Below are positions 8,103 to 14,727 of a stretch of 14,727 nt of DNA, piece after piece. Each line of letters starts with the position of its first letter. Position 1 is the stretch's first letter. Source of the stretch: Armatimonadota bacterium (lineage in GTDB: Bacteria > Armatimonadota > Fimbriimonadia > Fimbriimonadales > Fimbriimonadaceae); the NCBI GenBank assembly GCA_023423495.1, contig JAFAFM010000188.1, forward strand, positions 1 to 14,727, read 5' to 3'. The notes beneath the pieces were generated by a model that ran no database searches, was not told the origin of the DNA, and saw only the letters and a program-made list of their open reading frames with translations. The position numbers and the translations under genes are program-made.

Positions 8103-8737
8103 TAGTGGCCTGCCTCCTCATTTGTCTTCGCGCCCAAGGTGTGATCGTCTTGAGCGGGCGCCGGCGCCGGAAATCTTGATTCAGCTTCCGATCGGTCGGA
8201 TTCACTTGCGCTCTGACTCAATTGCAGTGTTCGCACGTAGGCGACAACGGCCCATCGATCCTTCGGCTCGATCCGGGACGCGTAGCTGTACATCGACCCA
8301 TATCCGTTGGTGATCACATCGTAGAAGTGGCCCACGGGCATGGCTCGCAGCCTGTCCGTGTGATAGTTGCCGACGGGTCTCCGAAGCGTGAAGCCCCGCT
8401 TCGCGATCATGCCTTGGCCATCGCCCAACTGCCCGTGGCACGGCGAGCAGTAGATGGAATATCGTTCTTTACCGCGGCGGATGAGCTCCTCGGTCACCGG
8501 AAGAGGAAACTCGCTGACCATCTTGCCGTCCTTGTATCCGGTGAAGAATGCGTCATCCAAGCGGAGGTTCCCACGGGCTACCGTTCCGGGAATGAGCGGA
8601 CGAGCGGTCGAACCGTCCGCATAAAACGTGCTCTCCTGGTAGGGCTCGTGAATCTTCGGCTGAACCCACATGTCGGTGTGGCATCCCGCAATTCCGAGCG
8701 GAGCGAGCGCCAGTAGAAGCTTCGCGGTGAGTTTCAT
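8102..8737 (-). CDS. actE: Alternative complex III subunit ActE (monohaem cytochrome c lipoprotein)
   Basis: ActE is the single-haem cytochrome of ACIII and the likely exit point for electrons to the oxidase. The 211-residue protein has a lipoprotein signal peptide ending in the lipobox GIAGC (C19). The family block FYADGSTARPLIPGTVARG (38-56) is followed by one haem site, C97-S-P-C100-H101 within YCSPCHGQLGDGQG, and a probable axial M149 in GYGSMYSY. A hydrophilic Ala/Pro/Ser tail after about residue 172 is probably disordered. The ATG shares four bases with the actD stop (ATGA), so translation is coupled. Since CoxB carries its own haem c, transfer from ActE to CoxB need not involve a soluble cytochrome. 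Confidence 0.94.
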   Translation of the reverse strand: MKLTAKLLLALAPLGIAGCHTDMWVQPKIHEPYQESTFYADGSTARPLIPGTVARGNLRLDDAFFTGYKDGKMVSEFPLPVTEELIRRGKERYSIYCSPCHGQLGDGQGMIAKRGFTLRRPVGNYHTDRLRAMPVGHFYDVITNGYGSMYSYASRIEPKDRWAVVAYVRTLQLSQSASESDRSEAESRFPAPAPAQDDHTLGAKTNEEAGH

Positions 8738-9297
8738 TCGTCTGCTCCTGGCGATTCCTTCACCAAAGACACGCTGTTAGCGTTCGTCGTTTCCATGAAT
8801 TTCTTGGTTTCGACCTCGTCGAACTGGGCATCGTCCGCTTCGATTGCAAGGAAGAACTTGTCCTGGCTTGCCCGCTCGAAGTTCGGCGTATTGAAAACCC
8901 CGTGATACGGCTGCGGCAACTTGTTCAAGCCCAGCATGCCGAGAAAGGCGCCAAATGAAGCAAACAGGATCGTGCATTCGTACATCACCGGGAAAAACAT
9001 CGGCAAGGAGTTGAGCGGCTTACCACCAACGTTCAGTGGATAGTCGATAACCGACGTGTAGTACTGCAGGGCGTAGCCCAGCGACGCTCCTGTTATGCCT
9101 CCGAGGAAAACAATCCACGGCACTTTCTCGTCCTTGAAGCCAACCGTATCCACCAACCCATGGATGGGAAACGGCGTGTAGGCCTCCAGCCGCTTGTAAC
9201 CTGCAGCCCGAACTTGGGCAGCCGCCTCTAAGAGCAATTCTGGCGAGTCGTACTCGGCGACAACTCCGTATGTGGGCAGAGACTTCTTGAAGAGCAT
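8734..9297 (-). CDS. actD: Alternative complex III subunit ActD (DUF3341 membrane protein)
   Basis: ActD is a cofactor-free ACIII subunit with two membrane spans that packs beside the NrfD-like subunits. The 187-residue product has a soluble alpha/beta N-terminal part ending in YTPFPIHGL (40-48), a first span (about 60-81), the short PLNVGGKP loop (87-94), and a second span (about 98-122) containing E107. A charged C-terminal region follows, with YHGVFN and FFLAIEADD. This order is characteristic of DUF3341. The ATG overlaps the actC stop by one base (TAATG), and the stop overlaps the actE start. Confidence 0.93.
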   Translation of the reverse strand: MLFKKSLPTYGVVAEYDSPELLLEAAAQVRAAGYKRLEAYTPFPIHGLVDTVGFKDEKVPWIVFLGGITGASLGYALQYYTSVIDYPLNVGGKPLNSLPMFFPVMYECTILFASFGAFLGMLGLNKLPQPYHGVFNTPNFERASQDKFFLAIEADDAQFDEVETKKFMETTNANSVSLVKESPGADE

Positions 9298-10700
9298 TAG
9301 TGCTTTCCAACCTCCTCATGCTCATGCGTCGAGTCGTGCTTATCGTGCGATTTCTGCTTGAACAACAGGTCTTTCATTTCGAACATGTTGATAACCGGGA
9401 GGAACCGAATGAAGAGCCACATCATGAAGAAGAAGAGCCCGATGGTTCCGAAGAACATCAGGAAGTCGACGATTGTTGGGTAGTACATCCGGTCGCTGGC
9501 TGGCAGGTAATTCCGCATCAGCGACATTGGGATGATGACAAAGCGCTCCAGCCACATGCCCAAGCTAATGAACAGGCAGACGATGAACACAACCGGCAAA
9601 TTCCTTCGTGCGGCCGGAGCCCATAACACCTGCGGAATAATCCCGTTGCAAGCGATCAGCATCCAGTAAGCCCAAGCATAAGGTCCGTTGAAACGCCAGT
9701 CGATAAGGGCAAGCTCGGCTGGGCTGGCGGAGTAGTACCCGTAGAAGACTTCCAGGATGTACCCGTAGAACACGATCAGGCCGGTGGCGAGCATGATCTT
9801 GCACATCCAGTCGATGTGCCGCATGGTGATCATGTCCTTGAGGCCGTACCAGGCCCGTACTGGAATCGCCAGCAAGAGAACCATCGCAAAACCGGCAAAG
9901 ACTGCGCCCGCGACGAAGTAGGGTGGGAAGACTGTGACGTTCCAGCCCGGTACGATCGACATCGCAAAGTCGTAGGACACGATCGTGTGGACCGAGAGAA
10001 CCAACGGGGTACTGATGCCCGCGAGGAGCAAATAAGCCTGCTCGTAGCGGTGCCAATGCTTCATCGATCCCCGCCACCCTAGGGAGAGGAATCCGAAGAC
10101 CACCCGGGGAATCTTGGTCGTCGCCTTATCCCGCAGGGTTGCAAGGTCAGGGATCAATCCCACGAACCAGAACAGGATGGACACCAAGGCGTAGGTACTA
10201 ACCGCAAAGACGTCCCAAATTAAGGGCGACCGGAACTGCGGCCACAGCCCCATGATGTTCGGATACGGGAACAGCCAGTACGCAGCGACCCAAGGTCGGC
10301 CGGTGTGCAAAAGCGGATATTGCGCGGCGCAGAGGACCGCAAACAGCGTCATCGCCTCGGCAAATCGGTTGATCGAGTTACGCCATTGCTGACGGACAAG
10401 CAATAGGATCGCTGAGATCAGCGTTCCGGCGTGGCCGATGCCAATCCACCAGACGAAGTTGATGATGTCGAAGGCCCAGGCAGTGGGGACGTTGTTACCC
10501 CAGACGCCAACTCCTTGATACAGGAGCCAGCCGACCGAGAGCATGAAGCCGTTAAGCAGCAGGAACGCGATGCCGAGCATCACGTACCAGTTGCGCTTAT
10601 GGCGCTTTCCGTCCAAGACCATCGAGCCGATCGTGTTGTCGATCGACGCGTAAGTCTGCTGCCCGGTGATCAGTTGATCGTTTAACGTTTCTCGAGCCAT
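9297..10700 (-). CDS. actC: Alternative complex III subunit ActC (NrfD/PsrC-like quinol-oxidising membrane subunit)
   Basis: ActC is the membrane subunit thought to bind and oxidise menaquinol or ubiquinol next to the Fe-S clusters of ActB. The 467-residue protein has about ten spans, with NFVWWIGIGHAGTLISAIL (81-99, conserved H90), the loop HTGRPW (132-137), and conserved charged positions such as D163 in IWDVFAVS and E317 in GYILEVFYGYYS. The C-terminus after the last span is hydrophilic and His-rich (HDKHDSTHEHEEVGKH). It starts 1 nt after the actB stop and runs into actD (TAATG). In polysulfide and nitrite reductases the homologous NrfD subunit pairs with a ferredoxin-like partner, as ActC does with ActB's C-terminal domain. 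Confidence 0.94.
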   Translation of the reverse strand: MARETLNDQLITGQQTYASIDNTIGSMVLDGKRHKRNWYVMLGIAFLLLNGFMLSVGWLLYQGVGVWGNNVPTAWAFDIINFVWWIGIGHAGTLISAILLLVRQQWRNSINRFAEAMTLFAVLCAAQYPLLHTGRPWVAAYWLFPYPNIMGLWPQFRSPLIWDVFAVSTYALVSILFWFVGLIPDLATLRDKATTKIPRVVFGFLSLGWRGSMKHWHRYEQAYLLLAGISTPLVLSVHTIVSYDFAMSIVPGWNVTVFPPYFVAGAVFAGFAMVLLLAIPVRAWYGLKDMITMRHIDWMCKIMLATGLIVFYGYILEVFYGYYSASPAELALIDWRFNGPYAWAYWMLIACNGIIPQVLWAPAARRNLPVVFIVCLFISLGMWLERFVIIPMSLMRNYLPASDRMYYPTIVDFLMFFGTIGLFFFMMWLFIRFLPVINMFEMKDLLFKQKSHDKHDSTHEHEEVGKH

Positions 10701-10701
10701 G

Positions 10702-13700
10702 TTAAGCCGTGATCTCCGGATTCGGATTACGAACGCGGCCGAGATAGCTCGTGCGCGGTCGAGTGTTCAATTCTTCGAGGAGCAGGTAACTGCGCTTGTC
10801 GGCGCGGAGTTTGCTCACGCGACTCTCGTGGTCGGCCACATTTCCGAACACGATCGCCTTGGTCGGACAGGCCTGTTCACAAGCCGTGACGACTTCTCCA
10901 TCTTTAATATCGCGCCCCTGTTTCTTGGCCTCGATCCGAGTGTCGTTGATGCGCTGAACACAGTACGTGCACTTCTCCATGATGCCGCGGCCTCGGACCG
11001 TAACGTCTGGGTTTTGCACCATCTTCAACAAGCTGCGACCGTGCGTCTTCTCGGCAGTGATTTTGCCTGGCACGATAACTTTCTTTTCGGTCATCGGAAT
11101 ACCCGGTGCTGGGTGGTCCATAACCGTGGTCATGAATTGATCCTGGTTGTCGGCGTAGTTCAAATAGTTAAACCGGCGGACTTTGTAAGGACAGTTGTTC
11201 GAGCAGTACCGAGTTCCAACGCAGCGGTTGTACACCATCTGGTTCAGCCCTTCGTGACTGTGCATTGTCGCCCCGACCGGACAAACCGGTTCGCATGGCG
11301 CTTTCTCGCAATGCACGCACATCACCGGCTGGTGGACAGTCTCTTCGGGCTGATCCAATCCGCCTACATAGTAGCGGTCGAGCCGGATCCAGTGCAGCTC
11401 GCGGCCTCGCTTCACCTGCTCCTTGCCAACGACCGGAATATTGTTCTCTGCCTGGCATGCGGTGACGCACGCGTTGCAACCGATGCACGTATTGAGGTCG
11501 ATCGTCATTCCCCATTGGGGTCCGTCGAACTCGAATACATTGTCCGGATACATGGACACGTCTTCCACGTGGTGCTTCGTTTCGGGAGTAAGCGTGGGAT
11601 CGCGGTGCCAATCGGCGAGGGTGCCCGATCGAACGATATCTCGGCCCTCCATTTCGTGGTGGATCTGAACCGTCGACAGAGCGAAAATCTTGCCTGTTTT
11701 CCGAAGCTGGGCACCGCCACTCCAGGACATTGAGTTCGAGGTCCTGAGCGGATAGGCGTTGAAACCCGCATTGGTAGCGATCGTGCCACCAAACTGGCGA
11801 CCATAACCCAGAAGGACCGTGACGGAGTTCTCCGGGTGGCCAGGCATGACCCACGCCCCGCCGCGCACCGAAGTTCCATTGACCGTGAGTTCGACTTCGT
11901 CCTCGCTCTCAACCCCCAACGACTGCGCCAGCTTGGGACTGAGATGGATGGCGTTGTCCCATGTGATCTTACTGAGCGGCTTGGGCAATTCCTGAAGCCA
12001 CCCGTTGTTGGCATATCGCCCGTCGAAAACGTGCGAGTCATCTCGGATGATCACTTCGGTCCCGGACACTACTTCAGGCATTTGAACTGAAGCCCCGCCG
12101 GCAGCCAATGAGACCGCCGCGGGTCGACTATTTGGCAAAACTCCCGTGTTGAGGGCTTTATCCCACTCCTTGCCTGGCAGAGTCGCCGCATAAGTTGCCC
12201 TCAGCAAATCGTAAGCGGATCGGAACTGACCCATCGCCCGGTAGAGCACTTCGACGTGGGACTTGGATTCGAATAACGGCGCGATAATCGGCTGGATAAG
12301 CGACACGGATCCGTCGTAGGCCCGCACGTCACCCCACTCTTCCAAATAGTGGGTGAGCGGCAAATGGAAGTCACATTTGGCGCTCGTTTCATCCCAATAT
12401 TGGGCGTGATGAACCTTGAGCTTGGCTCCGACCATCGCAGCGCCAAACCTCAGGTCCGCCGGTGCGTCGTATGCCGGGTTGCCGCCGAGGATAAGCAGGA
12501 CATCGACCTTCTTGGAATTCAGCGCATTCGTCAAGCTCCGGATGGATTCCAGCTGGTTGTCGGGACCGGCGTCAATCCGCGGCCCGTAGAGCACGGTGCT
12601 GCCTGCATTTCCGAGGGCTTGGTTGATTTGGTGGCAAAGTTGGTGAACAGCGGCCGGCTGATGATCTCCCGCGATGACGATCGAAGCGCCACGATTCGCC
12701 TGGAGATCTGCCGCGACCTTCTGAATCGTATCGGGATCCACGGCCGAATTGCCCCCGCCTCCAATTCCCAAAGCGGCGGCCAACGCGCTGGCAATACCAG
12801 GAATTTCTGACGCCTTCGTCGCCCACCGGTGATCGGCATTGGTTCCGGTGATAGAAGGGAAGCTCTCGAACTGGTAAAGGCGATTCATGTCGCCGTTCGT
12901 TTGCTCGATGCGTCGCCCGTTGGCAAAATCTCGCGCATACCGAAGATTGCCCGGCCCTGAGACGAGGAAGTCAGAGTCCAGCGAAACGATAACCCGCGCT
13001 TTAGTGAAATCGTAGTAAGTGTTGACGGCACGTCCAAATGCCGCTTTTGCTCCCTGCCGGGCGTTATCCCGTCCCACTGGCTCCCAGCTGTGCCAGGTCG
13101 CTGCGGGGTATGCCTTCTGGAAGGCCGCGATCGCTGATTCCAGGAACGGTGAGGCGATTGCCTGGGTGAGAATCCGAATACCGGCACCACCCGTAGCTTT
13201 TTGATCCTTCAAGGCCGCCGCGAGAGTCTTGTCATACTCCTCCCACGTACTGATGTCGCCGCCTTGGAACACATTCTGGCTGCGATCAGGATCGTACATG
13301 GAGAGGATGGAAGCTTGAATGATCGAACTGCTTGAGCCTCGACTCTCCGGATGGTCCGGATTCCCTTCGATCTTGGTGGGACGACCCTCATGTTGCTCGA
13401 CGAGCACACCCACACCGTATCCATTTAACGGCATGGCGGTCGCATAAAAGAGTGGCTTGCCAGGAACGACTTCTTCCGGCTGTCGGACGTAAGGCACTGC
13501 CTTGTCCTGATCCATAAATACGGAACGGCAGCCCGATAATCCGGCAAGGGCGATGGAGGCGCCCATCACCTTCAGCATGGAACGGCGGTCGATCTCTAGG
13601 AGCGAACGACGGTGCGGAAACTCGTCTTCTAACCAATTCTGGAATTCCTGAGTATCGGCAACCTGTTCCAGGCTCCGCCAATACTTTTTGCCAGACTGCC

Positions 13701-13764
13701 CAGATAGCTGTTGCCGGATCGCATCCAGATCTAAACGCTTCTGCTTTTGACCGTTATCTTCCAT
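10702..13764 (-). CDS. actB: Alternative complex III subunit ActB (molybdopterin-oxidoreductase-like domain fused to a four-cluster Fe-S domain)
   Basis: ActB is the large extracytoplasmic ACIII subunit that relays electrons from quinol to the haem subunits. The 1020-residue protein has a long N-region with YWRSLEQVAD (28-37) and DRRSMLKVM (59-67), which is an extended Tat signal, then a hydrophobic stretch ending in LSGC (C79). Residues about 90-720 form a molybdopterin-enzyme-like fold without the N-terminal Fe-S Cys motif or an obvious Mo ligand, as expected for ActB. The C-terminal domain has C760, C763, C766, C770; C816, C819, C824, C828; C848, C854, C858; and C932, C935, C962, C966. That is fifteen Cys, fitting three 4Fe-4S clusters and one 3Fe-4S. 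The ATG follows GGGG by 5 nt and actA by 18 nt. Confidence 0.96.
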   Translation of the reverse strand: MEDNGQKQKRLDLDAIRQQLSGQSGKKYWRSLEQVADTQEFQNWLEDEFPHRRSLLEIDRRSMLKVMGASIALAGLSGCRSVFMDQDKAVPYVRQPEEVVPGKPLFYATAMPLNGYGVGVLVEQHEGRPTKIEGNPDHPESRGSSSSIIQASILSMYDPDRSQNVFQGGDISTWEEYDKTLAAALKDQKATGGAGIRILTQAIASPFLESAIAAFQKAYPAATWHSWEPVGRDNARQGAKAAFGRAVNTYYDFTKARVIVSLDSDFLVSGPGNLRYARDFANGRRIEQTNGDMNRLYQFESFPSITGTNADHRWATKASEIPGIASALAAALGIGGGGNSAVDPDTIQKVAADLQANRGASIVIAGDHQPAAVHQLCHQINQALGNAGSTVLYGPRIDAGPDNQLESIRSLTNALNSKKVDVLLILGGNPAYDAPADLRFGAAMVGAKLKVHHAQYWDETSAKCDFHLPLTHYLEEWGDVRAYDGSVSLIQPIIAPLFESKSHVEVLYRAMGQFRSAYDLLRATYAATLPGKEWDKALNTGVLPNSRPAAVSLAAGGASVQMPEVVSGTEVIIRDDSHVFDGRYANNGWLQELPKPLSKITWDNAIHLSPKLAQSLGVESEDEVELTVNGTSVRGGAWVMPGHPENSVTVLLGYGRQFGGTIATNAGFNAYPLRTSNSMSWSGGAQLRKTGKIFALSTVQIHHEMEGRDIVRSGTLADWHRDPTLTPETKHHVEDVSMYPDNVFEFDGPQWGMTIDLNTCIGCNACVTACQAENNIPVVGKEQVKRGRELHWIRLDRYYVGGLDQPEETVHQPVMCVHCEKAPCEPVCPVGATMHSHEGLNQMVYNRCVGTRYCSNNCPYKVRRFNYLNYADNQDQFMTTVMDHPAPGIPMTEKKVIVPGKITAEKTHGRSLLKMVQNPDVTVRGRGIMEKCTYCVQRINDTRIEAKKQGRDIKDGEVVTACEQACPTKAIVFGNVADHESRVSKLRADKRSYLLLEELNTRPRTSYLGRVRNPNPEITA

Positions 13765-13782
13765 TAATCCCCAATGAAATCC

Positions 13783-14532
13783 CTAGTTGTGACAAACCGT
13801 ACAGTCTGATAACTGCTGAACCCTCACGCCGTACTTTGCCAAGAGCGCTCGACCCGCTTCCTTATCGTCCGCTCCGTTCGATCCCATGTCCTCGCCCTGA
13901 ATGATCTTGAGTTCGCGGCCGCTGAGCTCTTCGCCGGCTTGGTACTTCCAATAAAGGTTGAAAACCTGCTCCCGCGGGCTCAGTTGAGGATTCTTCGGGT
14001 CCTGGTACACGTATCGCTCAGGTTCGCGGTGGCATTGCAGACACCACTGCATCTGGAATGAATTGCCCTTGTACGTGATGTGCTGATGCTGCATCGGTCC
14101 GTGGCAGGTGTTGCAGTTGATGCCGCGGGCGATGTGAATACTGTGATTGAAGTAGACAAACTCCGGAACCTTGTTGACCTTATTCCACTTGATTGGGGTT
14201 CCGGATTCGAAGCTTTCTCGTACCGGGCCGAGTAGCGGTGAGTTGGTCCAGATCTGCGAATGGCAACTCATGCACGTTTCCGTTGCCGGGAATCCTGCTT
14301 CGGGCGACTTCTCGACCGAGGTGTGACAATAGCGACAGTCGATGCCCAACTCCCATGCGTGGTGTTGGTGACTGAACGGTACCGGCTGATTCAAAGGAAC
14401 CTGAACCTTGGTATTAGCCGGGGAGCGCGATATCGCGGCGACGGCATATCCGATAACCACCGGCGCGAGGAGCCCCGCGATGAGGCTGGCGCGAGCGATG
14501 TAATTTGCTGCAGGTTTAAAGATTTGCGGCAT
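13783..14532 (-). CDS. actA: Alternative complex III subunit ActA (pentahaem cytochrome c)
   Basis: ActA is the multihaem c subunit of ACIII. With the ATG at 14532 it has 249 residues and starts MPQIFKPAANYIAR, the usual ActA beginning, followed by one membrane anchor (about 14-34). Five haem sites are visible: CRYCH (66-70), CMSCH (87-91), CNTCH (140-144), CLQCH (164-168) and CTVCH (244-248, one residue before the end). Extra His residues (FSHQHHAW, FNHSIH, MQHQH) are likely axial ligands. The 14532 start has GGAG 7 nt upstream; a longer version from the ATG at 14574 would add 14 residues that do not resemble the family and has no ribosome site. It is the first act gene, 98 bp downstream of the ctaB stop. 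Confidence 0.95.
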   Translation of the reverse strand: MPQIFKPAANYIARASLIAGLLAPVVIGYAVAAISRSPANTKVQVPLNQPVPFSHQHHAWELGIDCRYCHTSVEKSPEAGFPATETCMSCHSQIWTNSPLLGPVRESFESGTPIKWNKVNKVPEFVYFNHSIHIARGINCNTCHGPMQHQHITYKGNSFQMQWCLQCHREPERYVYQDPKNPQLSPREQVFNLYWKYQAGEELSGRELKIIQGEDMGSNGADDKEAGRALLAKYGVRVQQLSDCTVCHN

Positions 14533-14539
14533 CGTGCTG

Positions 14540-14543
14540 CTCC
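14540..14543 (-). promoter_or_regulatory. Ribosome-binding site deciding the actA start
   Basis: GGAG on the coding strand lies 7 nt before the ATG at 14532. No comparable element precedes the upstream in-frame ATG at 14574, so the shorter product is preferred. Confidence 0.65.
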
Positions 14544-14553
14544 GATCGATCGT

Positions 14554-14571
14554 AGAAAGGCGTTTGCGCCT
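14554..14571 (-). promoter_or_regulatory. Short hairpin with pyrimidine tail in the actA leader
   Basis: On the coding strand AGGCG-CAAA-CGCCT is followed by TTCT, about 20 nt before the actA start and 60 nt after the ctaB stop. The 5-bp stem is weak for a terminator. It may partly separate ctaB from act transcription, or it may mean nothing. Confidence 0.25.
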
Positions 14572-14623
14572 CATCCATGAACGGATTCACAAATGAGTCT
14601 ACCAAGACCAATCTAGACATTGC

Positions 14624-14629
14624 TGTCAA
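14624..14629 (-). promoter_or_regulatory. Possible -35 element (TTGACA) upstream of actA
   Basis: A perfect TTGACA lies just after the ctaB stop, about 90 nt before actA. No good -10 box is found 16-18 nt downstream; TAGACT appears only after 22 nt. This could be an act promoter with a weak or activated -10, or chance. Read-through from ctaB is the alternative. Confidence 0.25.
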
Positions 14630-14630
14630 C

Positions 14631-14727
14631 TTAAAAAATCGCAAAGAGCCACCTTTGGTCGACCGCCAACGCAAGGAAAAGCAGGGCCAGATAAAGCATC
14701 GAGTAATGGAACAGCGCACTCGCGCGC
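14631..14727 (-). CDS. ctaB: Heme O synthase (protohaem IX farnesyltransferase), last 31 codons plus stop
   Basis: Reading the minus strand in from the window edge gives RASALFHYSMLYLALLFLALAVD, then a short tail and TAA at 14631-14633. The block LFxYSxxYLxLLFLALxxD is the characteristic last membrane helix of CtaB/CyoE prenyltransferases, which attach a farnesyl group to haem B to make haem O, the precursor of the haem A used by the caa3 oxidase encoded downstream. The fragment is short, but its motif and its position next to the act-cox cluster agree. The rest of the gene lies outside the window. No strong terminator follows before actA, so it may be co-transcribed. Confidence 0.82.
   Translation of the reverse strand, partial: RASALFHYSMLYLALLFLALAVDQRWLFAIF

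Noticed and set aside
10699..11733. Long plus-strand open frame (344 codons) opposite actB
   Set aside because: It lies wholly antisense to the Fe-S domain of ActB, has no recognisable motif, and reflects the codon bias of the real gene.
10702..13764. ActB as a true molybdenum enzyme (formate dehydrogenase or polysulfide reductase type)
   Set aside because: No N-terminal Fe-S Cys motif and no Cys/Sec/Ser Mo ligand context are visible, and the neighbours actA, actC-actF identify it as the cofactor-free ActB.
14516..14719. Minus-strand open frame of 67 codons across the actA leader
   Set aside because: It is out of frame with both the ctaB end and actA and has no family resemblance; the neighbouring frame gives the CtaB C-terminal helix.

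Overview
The window carries a dense minus-strand respiratory gene cluster (about 1671-14727) facing a short plus-strand housekeeping segment (about 2-1647). On the minus strand, read right to left, are: the last codons of a heme O synthase gene (ctaB); the six genes of alternative complex III, actA-actB-actC-actD-actE-actF; a small single-span membrane protein; a SCO-type copper chaperone; and the four subunits of a caa3-type cytochrome c oxidase (coxB with a fused cytochrome c domain, coxA, coxC, and the subunit IV gene ctaF). On the plus strand are the C-terminus of an M28 zinc peptidase, a hairpin terminator, purN and a plsC-type acyltransferase. plsC and ctaF converge tail to tail with only 23 bp between them.

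The minus-strand genes form one electron-transfer module. ActC and ActF (NrfD-like, quinol side) with ActB (four Fe-S clusters) and the haem proteins ActA (five CXXCH) and ActE (one CXXCH) make a quinol:cytochrome c oxidoreductase unrelated to the bc1 complex. Electrons can pass from ActE to the haem c domain fused to CoxB, then to CuA, haem a and the haem a3-CuB site of CoxA. SCO delivers copper for the CuA site, and CtaB makes haem O, the precursor of haem A. From actA to ctaF, genes overlap by 1-11 nt (TAATG, ATGA and GTGA junctions) or are separated by 1-21 nt. This indicates one translationally coupled transcript and coordinated assembly, possibly of an ACIII-caa3 supercomplex.

The organism is an aerobic, probably diderm bacterium with moderately high GC. 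The layout (act genes, a small membrane protein with an RISIEQA-type tail, SCO, caa3) is typical of phyla that replaced bc1 with ACIII, such as Acidobacteriota, Planctomycetota, Gemmatimonadota, Armatimonadota, Bacteroidota and some deltaproteobacterial lineages. An Armatimonadota-like lineage is only a guess; no rRNA or taxonomic marker is present.

No CRISPR array, insertion sequence, phage gene, tRNA or rRNA was seen. The points most worth a second look are: the C-terminal tail of CoxB, which is made of two in-frame 75-nt-spaced repeats with a G7 tract; the uncharacterised small membrane protein between actF and sco; the CNMYC variant of the CuA loop; and a terminator-like hairpin that runs into the purN start codon. 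Nothing here amounts to an entirely new system.
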